A stretch of DNA of 64,000 nucleotides from Fabrea salina (GCA_022984795.1 JALIHJ010000046.1:124001-188000); one strand, 5' to 3'. Positions 33,976 to 43,252 are shown, counted from the first letter of the stretch. Translations and numbers: made by a program. The notes: a model not told the origin generated them from the letters alone.

Positions 33976-36900
33976 TTACTCAAGCTCAGTTTCTAAGATA
34001 GTTTGGGGTAGTTTTAGTGTTTCAATAGAGTCTGGTGAAGGTCGTATCCCTTCTGTAGAGTCTTGTTCTGGTACTTCGAAGTAGCGTGGACCTGGATGGA
34101 TTGTTTCAATAGAGCATGAAGTGGGTTGTAGTGTCTGAGGTGGTTGGAACTCTTCTTCTTCAAGGATGTGTTTAAATGCTTCCCTGTACACGTCCAGCAT
34201 GCAGTGTATGTCGTCTAGGTTGTCTTCTGGAGTGAGTCTTGGACGCAGTAGAGTGAACCTTTTAATGCCTCCTTCCATGTAGGAACTCTGGACCACTTTG
34301 GGGCTGTTGTACATGTCAGGGTCGAATCCGTCAGTTCTTCTGAGTCTGTTCTTGATAGCAGGAAATTTATCCAGAGTTATCTTGACTACTGCCTCAAGCA
34401 TGAGTTTCAACCAAAATCCCAGAAACCACAGGTTTGAACCTAGTATAAGGAAGAAGAGCACTAGTTTGGTGAACTCTTCCAGTCCGTTTGCAAGGTAGTA
34501 CAGTCCAGAATATATAGTAACAGTAGCTGTGAATATAGCCAGAGTTTCTAAGTAGTTGAGGTGGTCTACTACAAAGGGGTCCTTTAGTTTGTGAAGGTAC
34601 AAAGAAGACAACAAAACCAACAAACAGGTAAGGGCTTGAACTTGTGTTGAAAAGGTTTTGAAAAGCACTGCCAAGCACACCACTGCTATCTTTCTGTAGA
34701 GAATCACGAACTCCCAATAGAACTCAGAAGTCTTGTACCCGTTGAACAAGAACCCGAATCTGACCTTGTTGTGTTCCTTGAAAAGGTACCTTCTTTGCTT
34801 ATACATGAACAACAGTATCAAAGAAGGAGTGCCTACTCCCCACACTAGAATGCTGGGCAAAGCCACTCCAAATGTATAGAAGGTGTGCTTTTGGTCCCAA
34901 CATTCAATTTCTAGGTTTTCGATTAGCCAGGACCCTTTGCCTTCAATTTCTGTGCAGGCAAAAGCTGAAAACATGAGTCTGACTATGTTAGGGTGGACTA
35001 GGAAGAAAAGCACTATCATGGTTGTGATCAGTTCCTTTTTGAAGTAGGTGTAGTTGCCTTTACAAGATGCTATAAACGTCCAAACTACAAGGGATGCAGT
35101 CCAAATTATCGGAGGAAGCACTGCCATAAGTATCAGTTTTTGGAAGTATGCCTCAGCGGTGTCTTCACCTTCTATGTAGCAATCCATTGAAAACACTTGC
35201 TCAGTTGCTGTAGCTGTGGACTTTTGAATGTTAAACAAGATCAACACTGTCTCTGGCCAGTTCAGTTTGAACTGAGTAGTTAAGTAGACTATTTGGATGT
35301 AGTTGGTGAAGATCTTTATGTAAATTGAGTGCAGGGACTGGGGCTTGTAAGCTGACTTCAAAGTACTAAAAACGATTCCCGCTGAAAAAAGTACCAAAAG
35401 AACCAGTATTCCTGCTAGGCGTATGAAGTTAACTACTGGGTCTGGACACGGATCGCATTGGTTTTCGAAGGTTCTAGAGTAGCCTTCTTGGCAGGCTTGG
35501 CACATGTGTCCTCTGTAACCCTCTGAACAGTTGCCTAGGTAGTTGGAGTTGTCGGGTGACCCTATGCAAGCGTCTTTATTGGGGCATTCATAGAACTTGT
35601 CAGTGTTATTGAAAGCTCTCCAGTAACCTGGTTTTGGAAACATAGTCCAGTTGCCGAGACAGTGAGCTTCTGGAGGACAGGAGGCACAAGACTTGTCAGG
35701 AGACAAACTGTATTGATCTTCTCCACATACCTTACACTCTTTTCCAGTGTCGTACTCGCCTTTCTGGCACTCCCTTAAGTACACAGTAAGTTCTAGAGCC
35801 GAACTGAATGCAGCTAAGTCATTTTTTGTGTTTTCTTGGTTGGTTTGGATAGTGTTTGAGTAGATGCTGATGGTTACATTCTGGTTAGGAGAACCAAGTA
35901 ACCTGAAGTCATTAAAAGTAAAAATTCCTTTTTCAGCCTGGATTTCAGTTTTCCCTGAAACACTTGCAGTTGAACTTGTCATACTTGCTTTGCTAGAGTT
36001 GTCATCAGCCACTGTATGTCCATAGTGGTCTATAAGGGCTAATTCGAGTGAAGACTCTACTGCTTGGCCAGGTGCTGCTTCAATTACCAACAACTGTCTT
36101 TTTTGAGAGATGGCCTGCATAGCAACAGCATAAGACGCTACTTGAGCTCCGTAAACTGCAGAGTTGTTTAAGTAGTAGTTGGAGCTCAGTTCCGGTCTAA
36201 CGTTTTCCCAGTTTATAGCACCTCCTCTAGTAGCTGAGTTGTTGACAAATGAACAGTTGGAAATATAACTTGGGTAATGGTTTATATCAATATGTTGGAT
36301 GGAAACTGCTCCTCCTGTTTCGGCTGAGTTGTTTTTGAAGTAAGAGTTAGTAAGGTTTACAACTGAGTTGCTGGCATATAAAGCCCCTCCTTTTTCAGCT
36401 GAGTTGTTGAAGAACCTAGAGTCTTTTATTGTAAATGTGTTTAGTGATTCAAAGAACCTAATCATATAAACTGCCCCTCCTTGGGTACCTGAAGCCTCTG
36501 AAAAAGTGCAGTTTTCTATAGAGAGTTCAATGGGGCTGTATAATATCACAGCTCCACCTAAGTCTGAAGCACGGGTTTGGCTAAAAGTAGAACTCTGCAA
36601 AATGGCTTCTGAACCACTGATGTATATTGCTCCTCCTTGTTCAGACTCTAGGTTTTTGAACTGAGTACCGTAAACTCTGAGTGAGCCCCCTTCTGCTCTG
36701 ATAGCTCCTCCTTCTCTCGAAGCACCACTTTCAAAAACTGAGTCTTCAATTGTAGCATTTGAAAGGCTTAGTTCAAGACTGCCTGCGACTTTTCCGGACT
36801 GATTCTTAAACTCTGACCTACTGACTCTCAAAAACGAGTTTTCAGCCACGATAGAAGTAGTTGCTGGGTAGGTTTGGGGGTTTCCAAAGTCGTTTTTAGT

Positions 36901-38703
36901 ATGCCTATTAAATCTGGAGTTTTCAATGCTAAGGTTGGAGTTTTCCTCTGCCAAAATGCAACCCCGCACAAACTCCTCTGCCAAAAGGTTGTTAATGCTT
37001 AGTTTGGTGTTTAGGAGTTCAATTCCAAAACTCACGTTTAGCATTGAAGAGGACTCAAGCACTGCAGAGACACCTGGAACCCAAGAGTACAAGCGCACCA
37101 GGCTTTTTACACAGCTGGCATTTGAAAACTGCGAGTCAGTAATGCTCAGAACCTCACCACTTCGAGTGTACTCTCCGTAAAAACCACAGTAGTAACCACT
37201 TGACCCAGAAATGCTTGAGTTGCGGATTTCTAGTTTCCCTAATCTGTGGTAGTCGTTAATTGGGGCTCCTATTTCACTGTGGCTATTGAAAATACTGAGG
37301 CCTTTTAAGATTCCAGAACTAAAAGAAACCACTTCTCCTATATAGATAACTGCTCCTCTTGCTGCCCATGAGTTGTAAAACTGGGTGTTTTCAATTAAAA
37401 GCTTAACTCTCAGTGACTTTGACCCACTGTCTAAGAAAACAGCCCCTCCTAGTTCGCTTTTTGAATCCCTGAAAACGGAGTCTTTAATAGTTAAGCCAGT
37501 CTCATAGTTACTGCTTGAGTAAGGAAGGTAATACAAAGCACCTCCGTTACCGCTGTTACTTCCACAACTAACACACTCTAGGTTGTCTACTTCTAAGTTC
37601 ACAACATTCGCAGAAAAAACTCCCTTTAGTTCGCCTAGGCAGTTTGTGACTTTCACGTTTGTTAAACTGAGTGACTCCACTGTTTTGAATTCAGTTATTG
37701 AGTCCCTTTGGTTTTGGATGTTTTCAAAAACTACGTTTGAGAGGCTAAAGGATTCTACTGAGAAGGCCCTTAAGGCATACCCTACGTCTGAAGATGAGTT
37801 CATGTTAAAGAACTTAGAGTCAGTAATCGAAACACTACCTACATACTTAATGTCCAGCACTGGGGACTTCACGTTGGACTGCTTTTCACAAGGAGATCCT
37901 TCGATTTCTAAGGACTTTATGCTGATTGCACTGCTTAGTGTTTCTTCGATTTGGATTAAACCACTGCAATCTTCTTTTTGGTTGCCAAAAGTGAGTTTGA
38001 TGTTGTTTAAGCTCACACTTGAATTTGCTTCTTTTATGGATAAAAGTAGTTCCTTTATTGAAGAGTTAGTGACTGTAACTGTGCTAAGTGAAACATCAGA
38101 GTACTCTGTTTGAATCAGAGCAAAAAAACTAGAGTCTGAAATTTCTAGCTCTGAAATCTCTAAGCCTTGGCCTAGTTCTAAAAGGTCTTTGCTTGAAGAT
38201 ATACCTCTGAATCTAACATCTTTGAGCTTAAGACTACCTTTTGAGCTTACTAGAATAGATATGGTATTTAATTCTCTGAACTCAATGTTTTTGAGCCATA
38301 GTTCTTGACTTTCAATCAACTTTTGGGTCAGTTGAACTTCACTTTTTAGAATGAGGTTCTCCAAAACTAGCTTCGAAGCTGTACTTTTCATTGTAAAGCT
38401 GCTCTTAAGTATAAGTTTGGTAGAACTAGTGCCCTTTATATGCAGAGTTTTCCCATCCAAACTGCTGTTATTCAATAAAGGATCAGGTGAAGAGTCTGGA
38501 CAATTGGTGTCCTTAAGTTCGATATCTCCACTCGGAAGCTCAATTACAATGTTTGGTTCACTAGCAGTAAAATCTTTTTCTGCTAAGTAGCAATAAAAAT
38601 CAGTCCCATCGTAGTCAAAAACTTTCGCATCACTGCAACTATCCAGTGGATCATTGATGTCACTATAGCAAGCATGCACTAAAAGGATTCTTAAGAAAAA
38701 CAT
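33976..38703 (-). CDS. Giant membrane protein: beta-helix ectodomain, cysteine-rich stalk, about nine membrane segments
   Basis: A 1575-residue protein. After a short signal-like N-terminus (MFFLRILLVHACYS) residues 60-930 form a right-handed beta-helix with parallel units such as LTNSYFKNNSAETGGAVSI and FTIKDSRFFNNSAEKGGALY, the pattern of chlamydial Pmp and pectate-lyase folds. A cysteine-rich stalk (about 960-1080) of EGF/GCC2-like modules follows (CKVCGEDQYS, CPPEAHCLGN, CSEGYRGHMCQACQEGYS). About nine hydrophobic helices span 1085-1460, then a 110-residue cytoplasmic tail. Such proteins are common in ciliates, but no ligand is known. It is likely a surface receptor or adhesion protein. 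Its stop is 1 nt from that of convergent GPI8. Confidence 0.82.
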   Translation of the reverse strand: MFFLRILLVHACYSDINDPLDSCSDAKVFDYDGTDFYCYLAEKDFTASEPNIVIELPSGDIELKDTNCPDSSPDPLLNNSSLDGKTLHIKGTSSTKLILKSSFTMKSTASKLVLENLILKSEVQLTQKLIESQELWLKNIEFRELNTISILVSSKGSLKLKDVRFRGISSSKDLLELGQGLEISELEISDSSFFALIQTEYSDVSLSTVTVTNSSIKELLLSIKEANSSVSLNNIKLTFGNQKEDCSGLIQIEETLSSAISIKSLEIEGSPCEKQSNVKSPVLDIKYVGSVSITDSKFFNMNSSSDVGYALRAFSVESFSLSNVVFENIQNQRDSITEFKTVESLSLTNVKVTNCLGELKGVFSANVVNLEVDNLECVSCGSNSGNGGALYYLPYSSSNYETGLTIKDSVFRDSKSELGGAVFLDSGSKSLRVKLLIENTQFYNSWAARGAVIYIGEVVSFSSGILKGLSIFNSHSEIGAPINDYHRLGKLEIRNSSISGSSGYYCGFYGEYTRSGEVLSITDSQFSNASCVKSLVRLYSWVPGVSAVLESSSMLNVSFGIELLNTKLSINNLLAEEFVRGCILAEENSNLSIENSRFNRHTKNDFGNPQTYPATTSIVAENSFLRVSRSEFKNQSGKVAGSLELSLSNATIEDSVFESGASREGGAIRAEGGSLRVYGTQFKNLESEQGGAIYISGSEAILQSSTFSQTRASDLGGAVILYSPIELSIENCTFSEASGTQGGAVYMIRFFESLNTFTIKDSRFFNNSAEKGGALYASNSVVNLTNSYFKNNSAETGGAVSIQHIDINHYPSYISNCSFVNNSATRGGAINWENVRPELSSNYYLNNSAVYGAQVASYAVAMQAISQKRQLLVIEAAPGQAVESSLELALIDHYGHTVADDNSSKASMTSSTASVSGKTEIQAEKGIFTFNDFRLLGSPNQNVTISIYSNTIQTNQENTKNDLAAFSSALELTVYLRECQKGEYDTGKECKVCGEDQYSLSPDKSCASCPPEAHCLGNWTMFPKPGYWRAFNNTDKFYECPNKDACIGSPDNSNYLGNCSEGYRGHMCQACQEGYSRTFENQCDPCPDPVVNFIRLAGILVLLVLFSAGIVFSTLKSAYKPQSLHSIYIKIFTNYIQIVYLTTQFKLNWPETVLILFNIQKSTATATEQVFSMDCYIEGEDTAEAYFQKLILMAVLPPIIWTASLVVWTFIASCKGNYTYFKKELITTMIVLFFLVHPNIVRLMFSAFACTEIEGKGSWLIENLEIECWDQKHTFYTFGVALPSILVWGVGTPSLILLFMYKQRRYLFKEHNKVRFGFLFNGYKTSEFYWEFVILYRKIAVVCLAVLFKTFSTQVQALTCLLVLLSSLYLHKLKDPFVVDHLNYLETLAIFTATVTIYSGLYYLANGLEEFTKLVLFFLILGSNLWFLGFWLKLMLEAVVKITLDKFPAIKNRLRRTDGFDPDMYNSPKVVQSSYMEGGIKRFTLLRPRLTPEDNLDDIHCMLDVYREAFKHILEEEEFQPPQTLQPTSCSIETIHPGPRYFEVPEQDSTEGIRPSPDSIETLKLPQTILETELE

Positions 38704-38738
38704 ATTTAAGTCGTTTCTAGAACAATTAACAAACTGCT

Positions 38739-39331
38739 TTATAAGGTTAAGAAGCCTAATGAAAGCCCTGAAAAAACTAACCCTAGAAAAGAGCTGTCAT
38801 CTGAACCGTCATCAGAGTAGTCCTCAGAAAGTTGCAGTGAGCCATATCCGCGAGTAGAACTTTCGTGCTTTTGCATAACACCACTTTCCATCCTTCCCAT
38901 AAGCCCAAAGAACTGTATAGGTAGTGTTTTGGGTAAGGGCAAGATCTTGAAGAACTTCCATCTCCACTCAAACTTCGAGTCCATATGGCGGTGATTCCAT
39001 TTGAATTTGTATCGACTTCGGCAGGGCTAAAGTTGTCTTGGTCGTCGCTCAAGGGCCTTACGTTGTCTGGGGCGTACATGTCTTTTATCTCCTGGTCTGC
39101 AACCATAAGAACTGCAAAGTCAGCTCCCCCCATATAATGCCCGGTTCCATCCTGTCTTAAAGCAACTCCGTACCACCCATACTCATTGGTGATTGAACTT
39201 TCAACAGTCAAGTTGAAGGTAACCGAATTGTCTTCGTTGAAATTCCAGGTAAGAGTGGCTCCCTCTAGCTGCTCGGTCCCAGCTTTGCTAGTAACAAGCA
39301 GTAGTCCTAAGATCATTAGTACTTTTCTCAT
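38739..39331 (-). pseudogene. DOMON-domain, probably GPI-anchored protein with two frameshifts
   Basis: The reading begins with a signal peptide (MRKVLMILGLLLVTSKAG) and a DOMON domain (LEGATLTWNF, YGWYGVALRQD, HYMGGADFAVLMV, GITAIWTRSL), paralogous to the intact gene at 39808-40392. Near 38947 and near 38886 the homologous reading moves to a new frame each time by one base; the pieces LALTQNTTYTVLWAYGKDG and GVMQKHESSTRGYGSLQLSED align with LVENNKYLLLWAYGKLQG and GVMQHHMHSDRYYGVVTLS of the paralog. The last frame ends in a hydrophobic tail (SSFLGLVFSGLSLGFLTL), a GPI-attachment signal. Either the gene is decaying or the assembly carries two single-base errors. No intron motif explains the shifts. 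Confidence 0.7.
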
Positions 39332-39807
39332 ATTTATGGCTTATATTGAACCTTGTCAAAAAGGATTTGAGTAAATTTATTTATTTATTGGAATTGTTGT
39401 AAGCCGTCTAGGCCTCTGCTTCGTGTCTTGGGAAGTTTTTTGGTTGGGTTGTCATTTTCTTCTGCCGTTCTTTTCCTCTTGAGTTCCGTTCGTGTTTCTT
39501 CGTGTTTTGGGAGCGTCATTGTTCCGTTTTCTAGGCCTCTGCTTCGTGTCTTGGGTAGTTTTTTGGTTGGGTTGTCATTTTCTTCTGCCGTTCTTTTCCT
39601 CTTGAGTTCCGTTCGTGTTTCTTCGTGTTTTGGGAGCGTCGTTGTTCCGTCTTCCTGCTTTGTTTCTTCGTGTAGAGTCTTTCTGGTTTTAATGATTGTG
39701 TTTACGTAGTTCGGATTTGAGTGAATTATTAGTAACTTATAGGGTTACAATCATCTAGATTATGTTATCACTCAACTTAATTCTTCCAACCTTAAGATTA
39801 AATTAGG
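39332..39807. other. 476-nt spacer, the longest in the window, holding a GT-rich insert
   Basis: This gap between two DOMON genes has A/T-rich ends and a GT-rich centre unlike the surrounding DNA. The centre contains a two-copy 123-bp tandem repeat. It is bracketed by near-identical 15-mers, GGATTTGAGTAAATT at 39363-39377 and GGATTTGAGTGAATT at 39713-39727. I see no credible gene: the plus-strand frame through it is open only because the repeat length is a multiple of three. Confidence 0.6.
39407..39652. repeat. Two-copy 123-bp direct tandem repeat
   Basis: Unit 1 begins TCTAGGCCTCTGCTTCGTGT at 39407 and unit 2 begins with the same bases at 39530. The two units differ at only a few positions, for example GGGAAG against GGGTAG and GTCATT against GTCGTT. 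A short partly similar stretch (CTTTGTTTCTTCGTGT) follows the second unit. No transposon feature is visible. Confidence 0.85.
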
Positions 39808-40392
39808 TTATAATAAAAGGTAAAAAGCCACCCAGGAAATGACCAAGTGAAAAGCACTGTTCTCAGCATCTCCTGTATGGTTCTGCGACAGAGTTACAAC
39901 TCCGTAGTACCTGTCAGAGTGCATGTGGTGTTGCATAACGCCGCCTTGGAGTTTTCCGTAGGCCCAGAGCAGTAAGTACTTATTGTTTTCAACTAGGGGA
40001 ACAGTTTGGTTAGTAGATTGATTCAAGTTCCTAGTCCAAGTTGTAACTAACCCACTGCTTTCAGAGGAGGCACTCTGAGTGTCAAAGTACATCTTGGTGT
40101 TGTGGAGCAGTTCGTGATGCCCAATAGTGTTCATGTGATGGACTTTGCTTTTCTCTGGGTTGGTGTGGTTGAACCAAACCACAGAGTAGTCCCCATCAGC
40201 CATGCTGTACTGGGTCAAGTTTTCCTTGAAGGCAACTCCGTACCAGTCATAGTCCCTGAAAATAGAAGGATCTACATGAAGAGTAAACTTAACCTGGGCT
40301 TTAGCTATTTGCCAGTCCAAAACTCCGTTCTTAAGTTTCTCCTCACCAGCGTAAGCGACCACAGCTAAAACAACTAGCCAGTTGATGTTCAT
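39808..40392 (-). CDS. DOMON-domain protein, probably GPI-anchored
   Basis: A 194-residue secreted protein. It starts with a signal peptide (MNINWLVVLAVVAYAG), then a single DOMON domain with YDWYGVAFKENLTQYSMADGDYSVVWF, LVTTWTRNLNQ, YLLLWAYGK and MQHHMHSDRYYGVVTL. In the cytochrome-type DOMON domains heme is held by a methionine and a histidine, and candidates for both are present, so heme binding is plausible but unproven. The C-terminus, GDAENSAFHLVISWVAFYLLL in outline, has small residues followed by a hydrophobic end, a GPI-attachment signal. Several N-glycosylation sites (NLT, NHT, NQT) fit a surface protein. Confidence 0.82.
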   Translation of the reverse strand: MNINWLVVLAVVAYAGEEKLKNGVLDWQIAKAQVKFTLHVDPSIFRDYDWYGVAFKENLTQYSMADGDYSVVWFNHTNPEKSKVHHMNTIGHHELLHNTKMYFDTQSASSESSGLVTTWTRNLNQSTNQTVPLVENNKYLLLWAYGKLQGGVMQHHMHSDRYYGVVTLSQNHTGDAENSAFHLVISWVAFYLLL

Positions 40393-40424
40393 CTTTATCT
40401 AAAAGTTAACTCATAAATAAGACG

Positions 40425-41537
40425 ATGTCACTAGAAGCCTTTTTAGATACACGTCTGGGCGACCCAGTTATAAGTATTTCACTAAACTACGAAGGACTAG
40501 TTTACGGAACCATGATGGGTAAACTGTGCCATTACAACTTCATGTCTCAAGAAGAAACAGTCATTCACGAACTAAGCGAAGAGTACATTCCAGGAGTGTG
40601 GCTTTCTTTCGAAAACATGATTTATGCAGCTGTCGGGGACAGAAAAGTAGTTATGGTAGCACCGCCTTACCGAACTGAAGACCAACAAAACATTGCCTAT
40701 GACAGGTCCCACAACAGCATAACTTGCGAGTCAAGCCAAGTAATGATGCAAGAAGACACTGTGATACTCTTTAACCTAGACCCTCCTCGCGAACTAGAAC
40801 AAGACCTACCTCGACTTGCTTCTCCTATTTACAGTCTCCAAGCTTCCACACAAATTAAAAAACGCTTTGAAGGAGTCAGGTTCCCGCCCTTTTCTGTGCC
40901 CTTTGACTTCGACGGAAACAAGGTGCTTTGGATGGAGTGGAGGTCACAGGGACAACGAGTCTTGAACTCCTTTGCTTTGTCTCCAAATTCAAGAATCTAC
41001 CCTATTGCCGAGTTCTCTAACAAGTATGGCAAAGTTAGTTTTGCAAGGTTCTTGGAAGACAGAGTTGTCTTTGTGCACAACTTCCGGCACATCAAAACCC
41101 TTGAAGTAGCTACTGGCACTGAAAAGTCCTACTTAGGCAGACAAAGAGGCGACATAGTTTGCTTAAAAGTAGTTAAGTTCCAAAAACCTAAGTTCCAAGC
41201 AAGTCCTAACATAGTAGACGGAAGAGTAGACCAAGCCAGGCTCGAAAACTCAGACATAGAACTCGAACCTAACGGAGAAAACGAACACTTTAAGACCTTG
41301 ATTCTAAGTGCTGACACTGAAGGGTGCCTTTGCATTTGGGAGGGCGAAAAACTGGCAGAGGTCATTAGAGTCAGTCACTTGCCTCAGCTAACTCCTGAGT
41401 ACCAAAGCAAACAGTACTTTTCTATGGGTTACCCATATACAATAAATTCTTTTGGCTCGCGAATTGCAGTTTCTACTGACTTTGGAATTTTGGTAATAAG
41501 GTCTAAGTACCTGGAACACCTTGAACTAAATTCTTAA
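40425..41537 (+). CDS. Predicted beta-propeller (WD40-like) protein, function unknown
   Basis: A 370-residue protein without signal peptide or membrane segments. Blade-like strands repeat through it (VISISLNYEGLVYGTMMGKL, YIPGVWLSFENMIYAAVGDR, FARFLEDRVVFVHNFRHIKT, FKTLILSADTEGCLCIWEGE, RIAVSTDFGILVIRSK). The GCLCIWEGEKLAEVIR blade is the clearest WD40 unit. I do not recognise the family. The start is 32 nt from that of the divergent DOMON gene. Confidence 0.7.
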   Translation: MSLEAFLDTRLGDPVISISLNYEGLVYGTMMGKLCHYNFMSQEETVIHELSEEYIPGVWLSFENMIYAAVGDRKVVMVAPPYRTEDQQNIAYDRSHNSITCESSQVMMQEDTVILFNLDPPRELEQDLPRLASPIYSLQASTQIKKRFEGVRFPPFSVPFDFDGNKVLWMEWRSQGQRVLNSFALSPNSRIYPIAEFSNKYGKVSFARFLEDRVVFVHNFRHIKTLEVATGTEKSYLGRQRGDIVCLKVVKFQKPKFQASPNIVDGRVDQARLENSDIELEPNGENEHFKTLILSADTEGCLCIWEGEKLAEVIRVSHLPQLTPEYQSKQYFSMGYPYTINSFGSRIAVSTDFGILVIRSKYLEHLELNS

Positions 41538-41560
41538 TATTTAACACTCATCTGTATTAG

Positions 41561-41968
41561 TTAAGGTATAAGGGTAGCATAGACAAAGCCCCCTATTCTT
41601 ATCAAGGACATTTGGTTGGGGGTGTTCCCGGCCCTTCTCATTTCACACAGCCTCAGTAAAAGGAGCCTGAGACTCTCGAAGTTCCAGTTTTGTCTCTGGA
41701 CGGGCTCCTGCTGAGTGGTGTGCTCTACTAGGACTTTCTTCTTTTTGAGTTGCTTTTCCTTGTACTCGTGTCTGTGGGCTATTCGTTCGATAGAGCCAAA
41801 TCGCGATTTACAGAGAGGACAAGAATTCTCTATTTTAGACCAGTGCAGGATGCACTTGTAGCAAAAGTAATGAGTGCAGCAGGACAGCTTTCCTTGAATT
41901 TCGATTTTACTATAACAAATACAGCAGAGCTGTGCTCTTTTTTCGAACCTAGTAATTATCTTTTTCAT
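41561..41968 (-). CDS. Small RING-finger protein, probable E3 ubiquitin ligase
   Basis: A 135-residue protein with one RING domain at residues 15-55: CCICYSKIEIQGKLSCCTHY, FCYKCILHW and CPLCKSRF give the C3HC4 ligand order. The rest is basic (KEKQLKKKKVLVEH) and without known domains. A RING of this kind normally recruits an E2 enzyme. The substrate is unknown. Confidence 0.85.
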   Translation of the reverse strand: MKKIITRFEKRAQLCCICYSKIEIQGKLSCCTHYFCYKCILHWSKIENSCPLCKSRFGSIERIAHRHEYKEKQLKKKKVLVEHTTQQEPVQRQNWNFESLRLLLLRLCEMRRAGNTPNQMSLIRIGGFVYATLIP

Positions 41969-41994
41969 TATTAATCTTTAAGCTTAACATTAAA

Positions 41995-43194
41995 TTAAGG
42001 GTTGCTTTGGAAGCCTTCTTCAGTTATTTCTCTCATAGAGTGCTCTCTTGACTCTGGAGTGCTTCCTGCGTTGGCTTTGCCACAGCTGAAACAACTGAGC
42101 AGTTTAAAGTTCTTCTTGAAATTAAACTGAATTAAGCTTCTCCCTGCTTGCACACATAAGTTACTTCCTTTGTTGAGTATTATAGGTTTATTTATTCTGA
42201 CTAGGGTTCCGAACTTACTTTCATTGTCTTCTAAGTAGAGTCCAGTGCGGGTGACTCTGATCACAGCATGGTTTCTGGACACTGAGATATCAGATATTCT
42301 AATGTCTGACTCGTGGCCTCTTCCTAATTTCACAGTTTCTTTTTTGTCCAGAGTTATTACGTAAAGCGTTTTGGGAGCATTGGGGTCAGACCCTATGGCT
42401 TCCAGCACCATGTAGTTGCTCTCTGGCTTAGTCACTCCTATTATGTCGCAAACCACTCCTTTGATTTCTAGCTGATGCGGGTAGCGCATTTTGCACAGTT
42501 CGCACTGGAGGTTCTTCCAAGAGTAAGTGCAAGAGTTGTTGTGTTGCTTGCAGGCTACTTTGCAGGTGAGCCAGTGTTTAAGACAAAACAAGTGCACCAG
42601 TCCCATTGTGCCTGAGCACTTGCAGGGGTGGATCAGGGGGTCTTCTTCAGTTTCTTCTTCTGACAAACAGATTCTGCATGCGCCTTCGGCTTCAAAAGGT
42701 TCAACTACCAAGGGTTTTTCTGAGTTTTCTTGACAAACAAAAGACTGGCCAAGACCTCCTTGTGAGAGCTGCAGGGCTTGAACTTCGTTTTGTTTAGAAC
42801 CCATAGAGTACCCCTTGACTTCTTTAACGCGCATTTGAACACGTCCCAGACGGATGATATCTCCTTCTCCCAATCGATACTTGTTCTGGGGAACTTTCAT
42901 TCCCTTTATGCAGAGCCAAAGTTCTTCTTCAGCTTGAGAAGAAGGTGCTTGGGAAGGACTGATCAATAAAAAGTGGTTTTCGTGCTTCAGAAGCTGAATC
43001 AGTAACTTAGTTTGGTTTTCTTGGGGCAAATCAGTGGGCACGTAAGAAGTTATTTGCCTTCCGTGACGGTAAAGACAAGAAGTTTCTTTGACAGTTATGT
43101 TTGACTTAGTGGTTGACCTAGACTCGTAGTCGTAAAGGTTGTAGCTGTCTCTGTTCCAAGTAGAAGCTTTTATATTAAGGCTGAAATTCGACAT
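41995..43194 (-). CDS. RING-CH (RINGv) and FHA domain protein
   Basis: A 399-residue protein. Residues 45-130 look like a diverged FHA fold (YRLGEGDIIRLGRVQMRV is its end). A RING-CH finger follows: CRICLSEEETEEDPLIHPCK, CSGTMGLVHLFCLKHWL and CELCKM, the C4HC3 pattern of MARCH-type ligases. The C-terminal FHA domain (about 265-350) has LGRGHESDIRISDISVSRNH and ESKFGTLV, with the arginine, serine, histidine and glycine expected for phosphothreonine binding. There are no membrane segments, unlike most MARCH proteins. A phosphorylation-guided E3 ligase is the natural inference. Translation from upstream would need a TTG start, so the ATG at MSNFSLNIKA was chosen. Confidence 0.87.
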   Translation of the reverse strand: MSNFSLNIKASTWNRDSYNLYDYESRSTTKSNITVKETSCLYRHGRQITSYVPTDLPQENQTKLLIQLLKHENHFLLISPSQAPSSQAEEELWLCIKGMKVPQNKYRLGEGDIIRLGRVQMRVKEVKGYSMGSKQNEVQALQLSQGGLGQSFVCQENSEKPLVVEPFEAEGACRICLSEEETEEDPLIHPCKCSGTMGLVHLFCLKHWLTCKVACKQHNNSCTYSWKNLQCELCKMRYPHQLEIKGVVCDIIGVTKPESNYMVLEAIGSDPNAPKTLYVITLDKKETVKLGRGHESDIRISDISVSRNHAVIRVTRTGLYLEDNESKFGTLVRINKPIILNKGSNLCVQAGRSLIQFNFKKNFKLLSCFSCGKANAGSTPESREHSMREITEEGFQSNP

Positions 43195-43252
43195 TATTAG
43201 GAATACCCAACTATACAACCCAAACAGTACAAAGACTCAACATGATAATACT

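Noticed and set aside
35721-35735. GTAAGGTATGTGGAG (minus strand) in the beta-helix protein as an intron
   Set aside because: Position 10 is G, not A, and the encoded CKVCGED holds conserved cysteines of the EGF-like stalk.
38940-38975. A 22-nt intron (GTGGAGATGG...CAAG) explaining the first DOMON frameshift
   Set aside because: Its length and motif do not match the 15-nt introns, and the second shift has no GT-AG option, so single-base indels are the simpler reading.
39428-39709. A 93-codon plus-strand frame in the 123-bp repeat spacer
   Set aside because: It stays open because 123 is a multiple of three. The product is a hydrophobic two-copy repeat without a family, and its composition differs from the genes here.
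33072-40392. A functional cluster of GPI8 with GPI-anchored DOMON proteins
   Set aside because: GPI8 serves all GPI proteins and the genes lie on different strands with an unrelated giant gene between. Proximity alone is not evidence.
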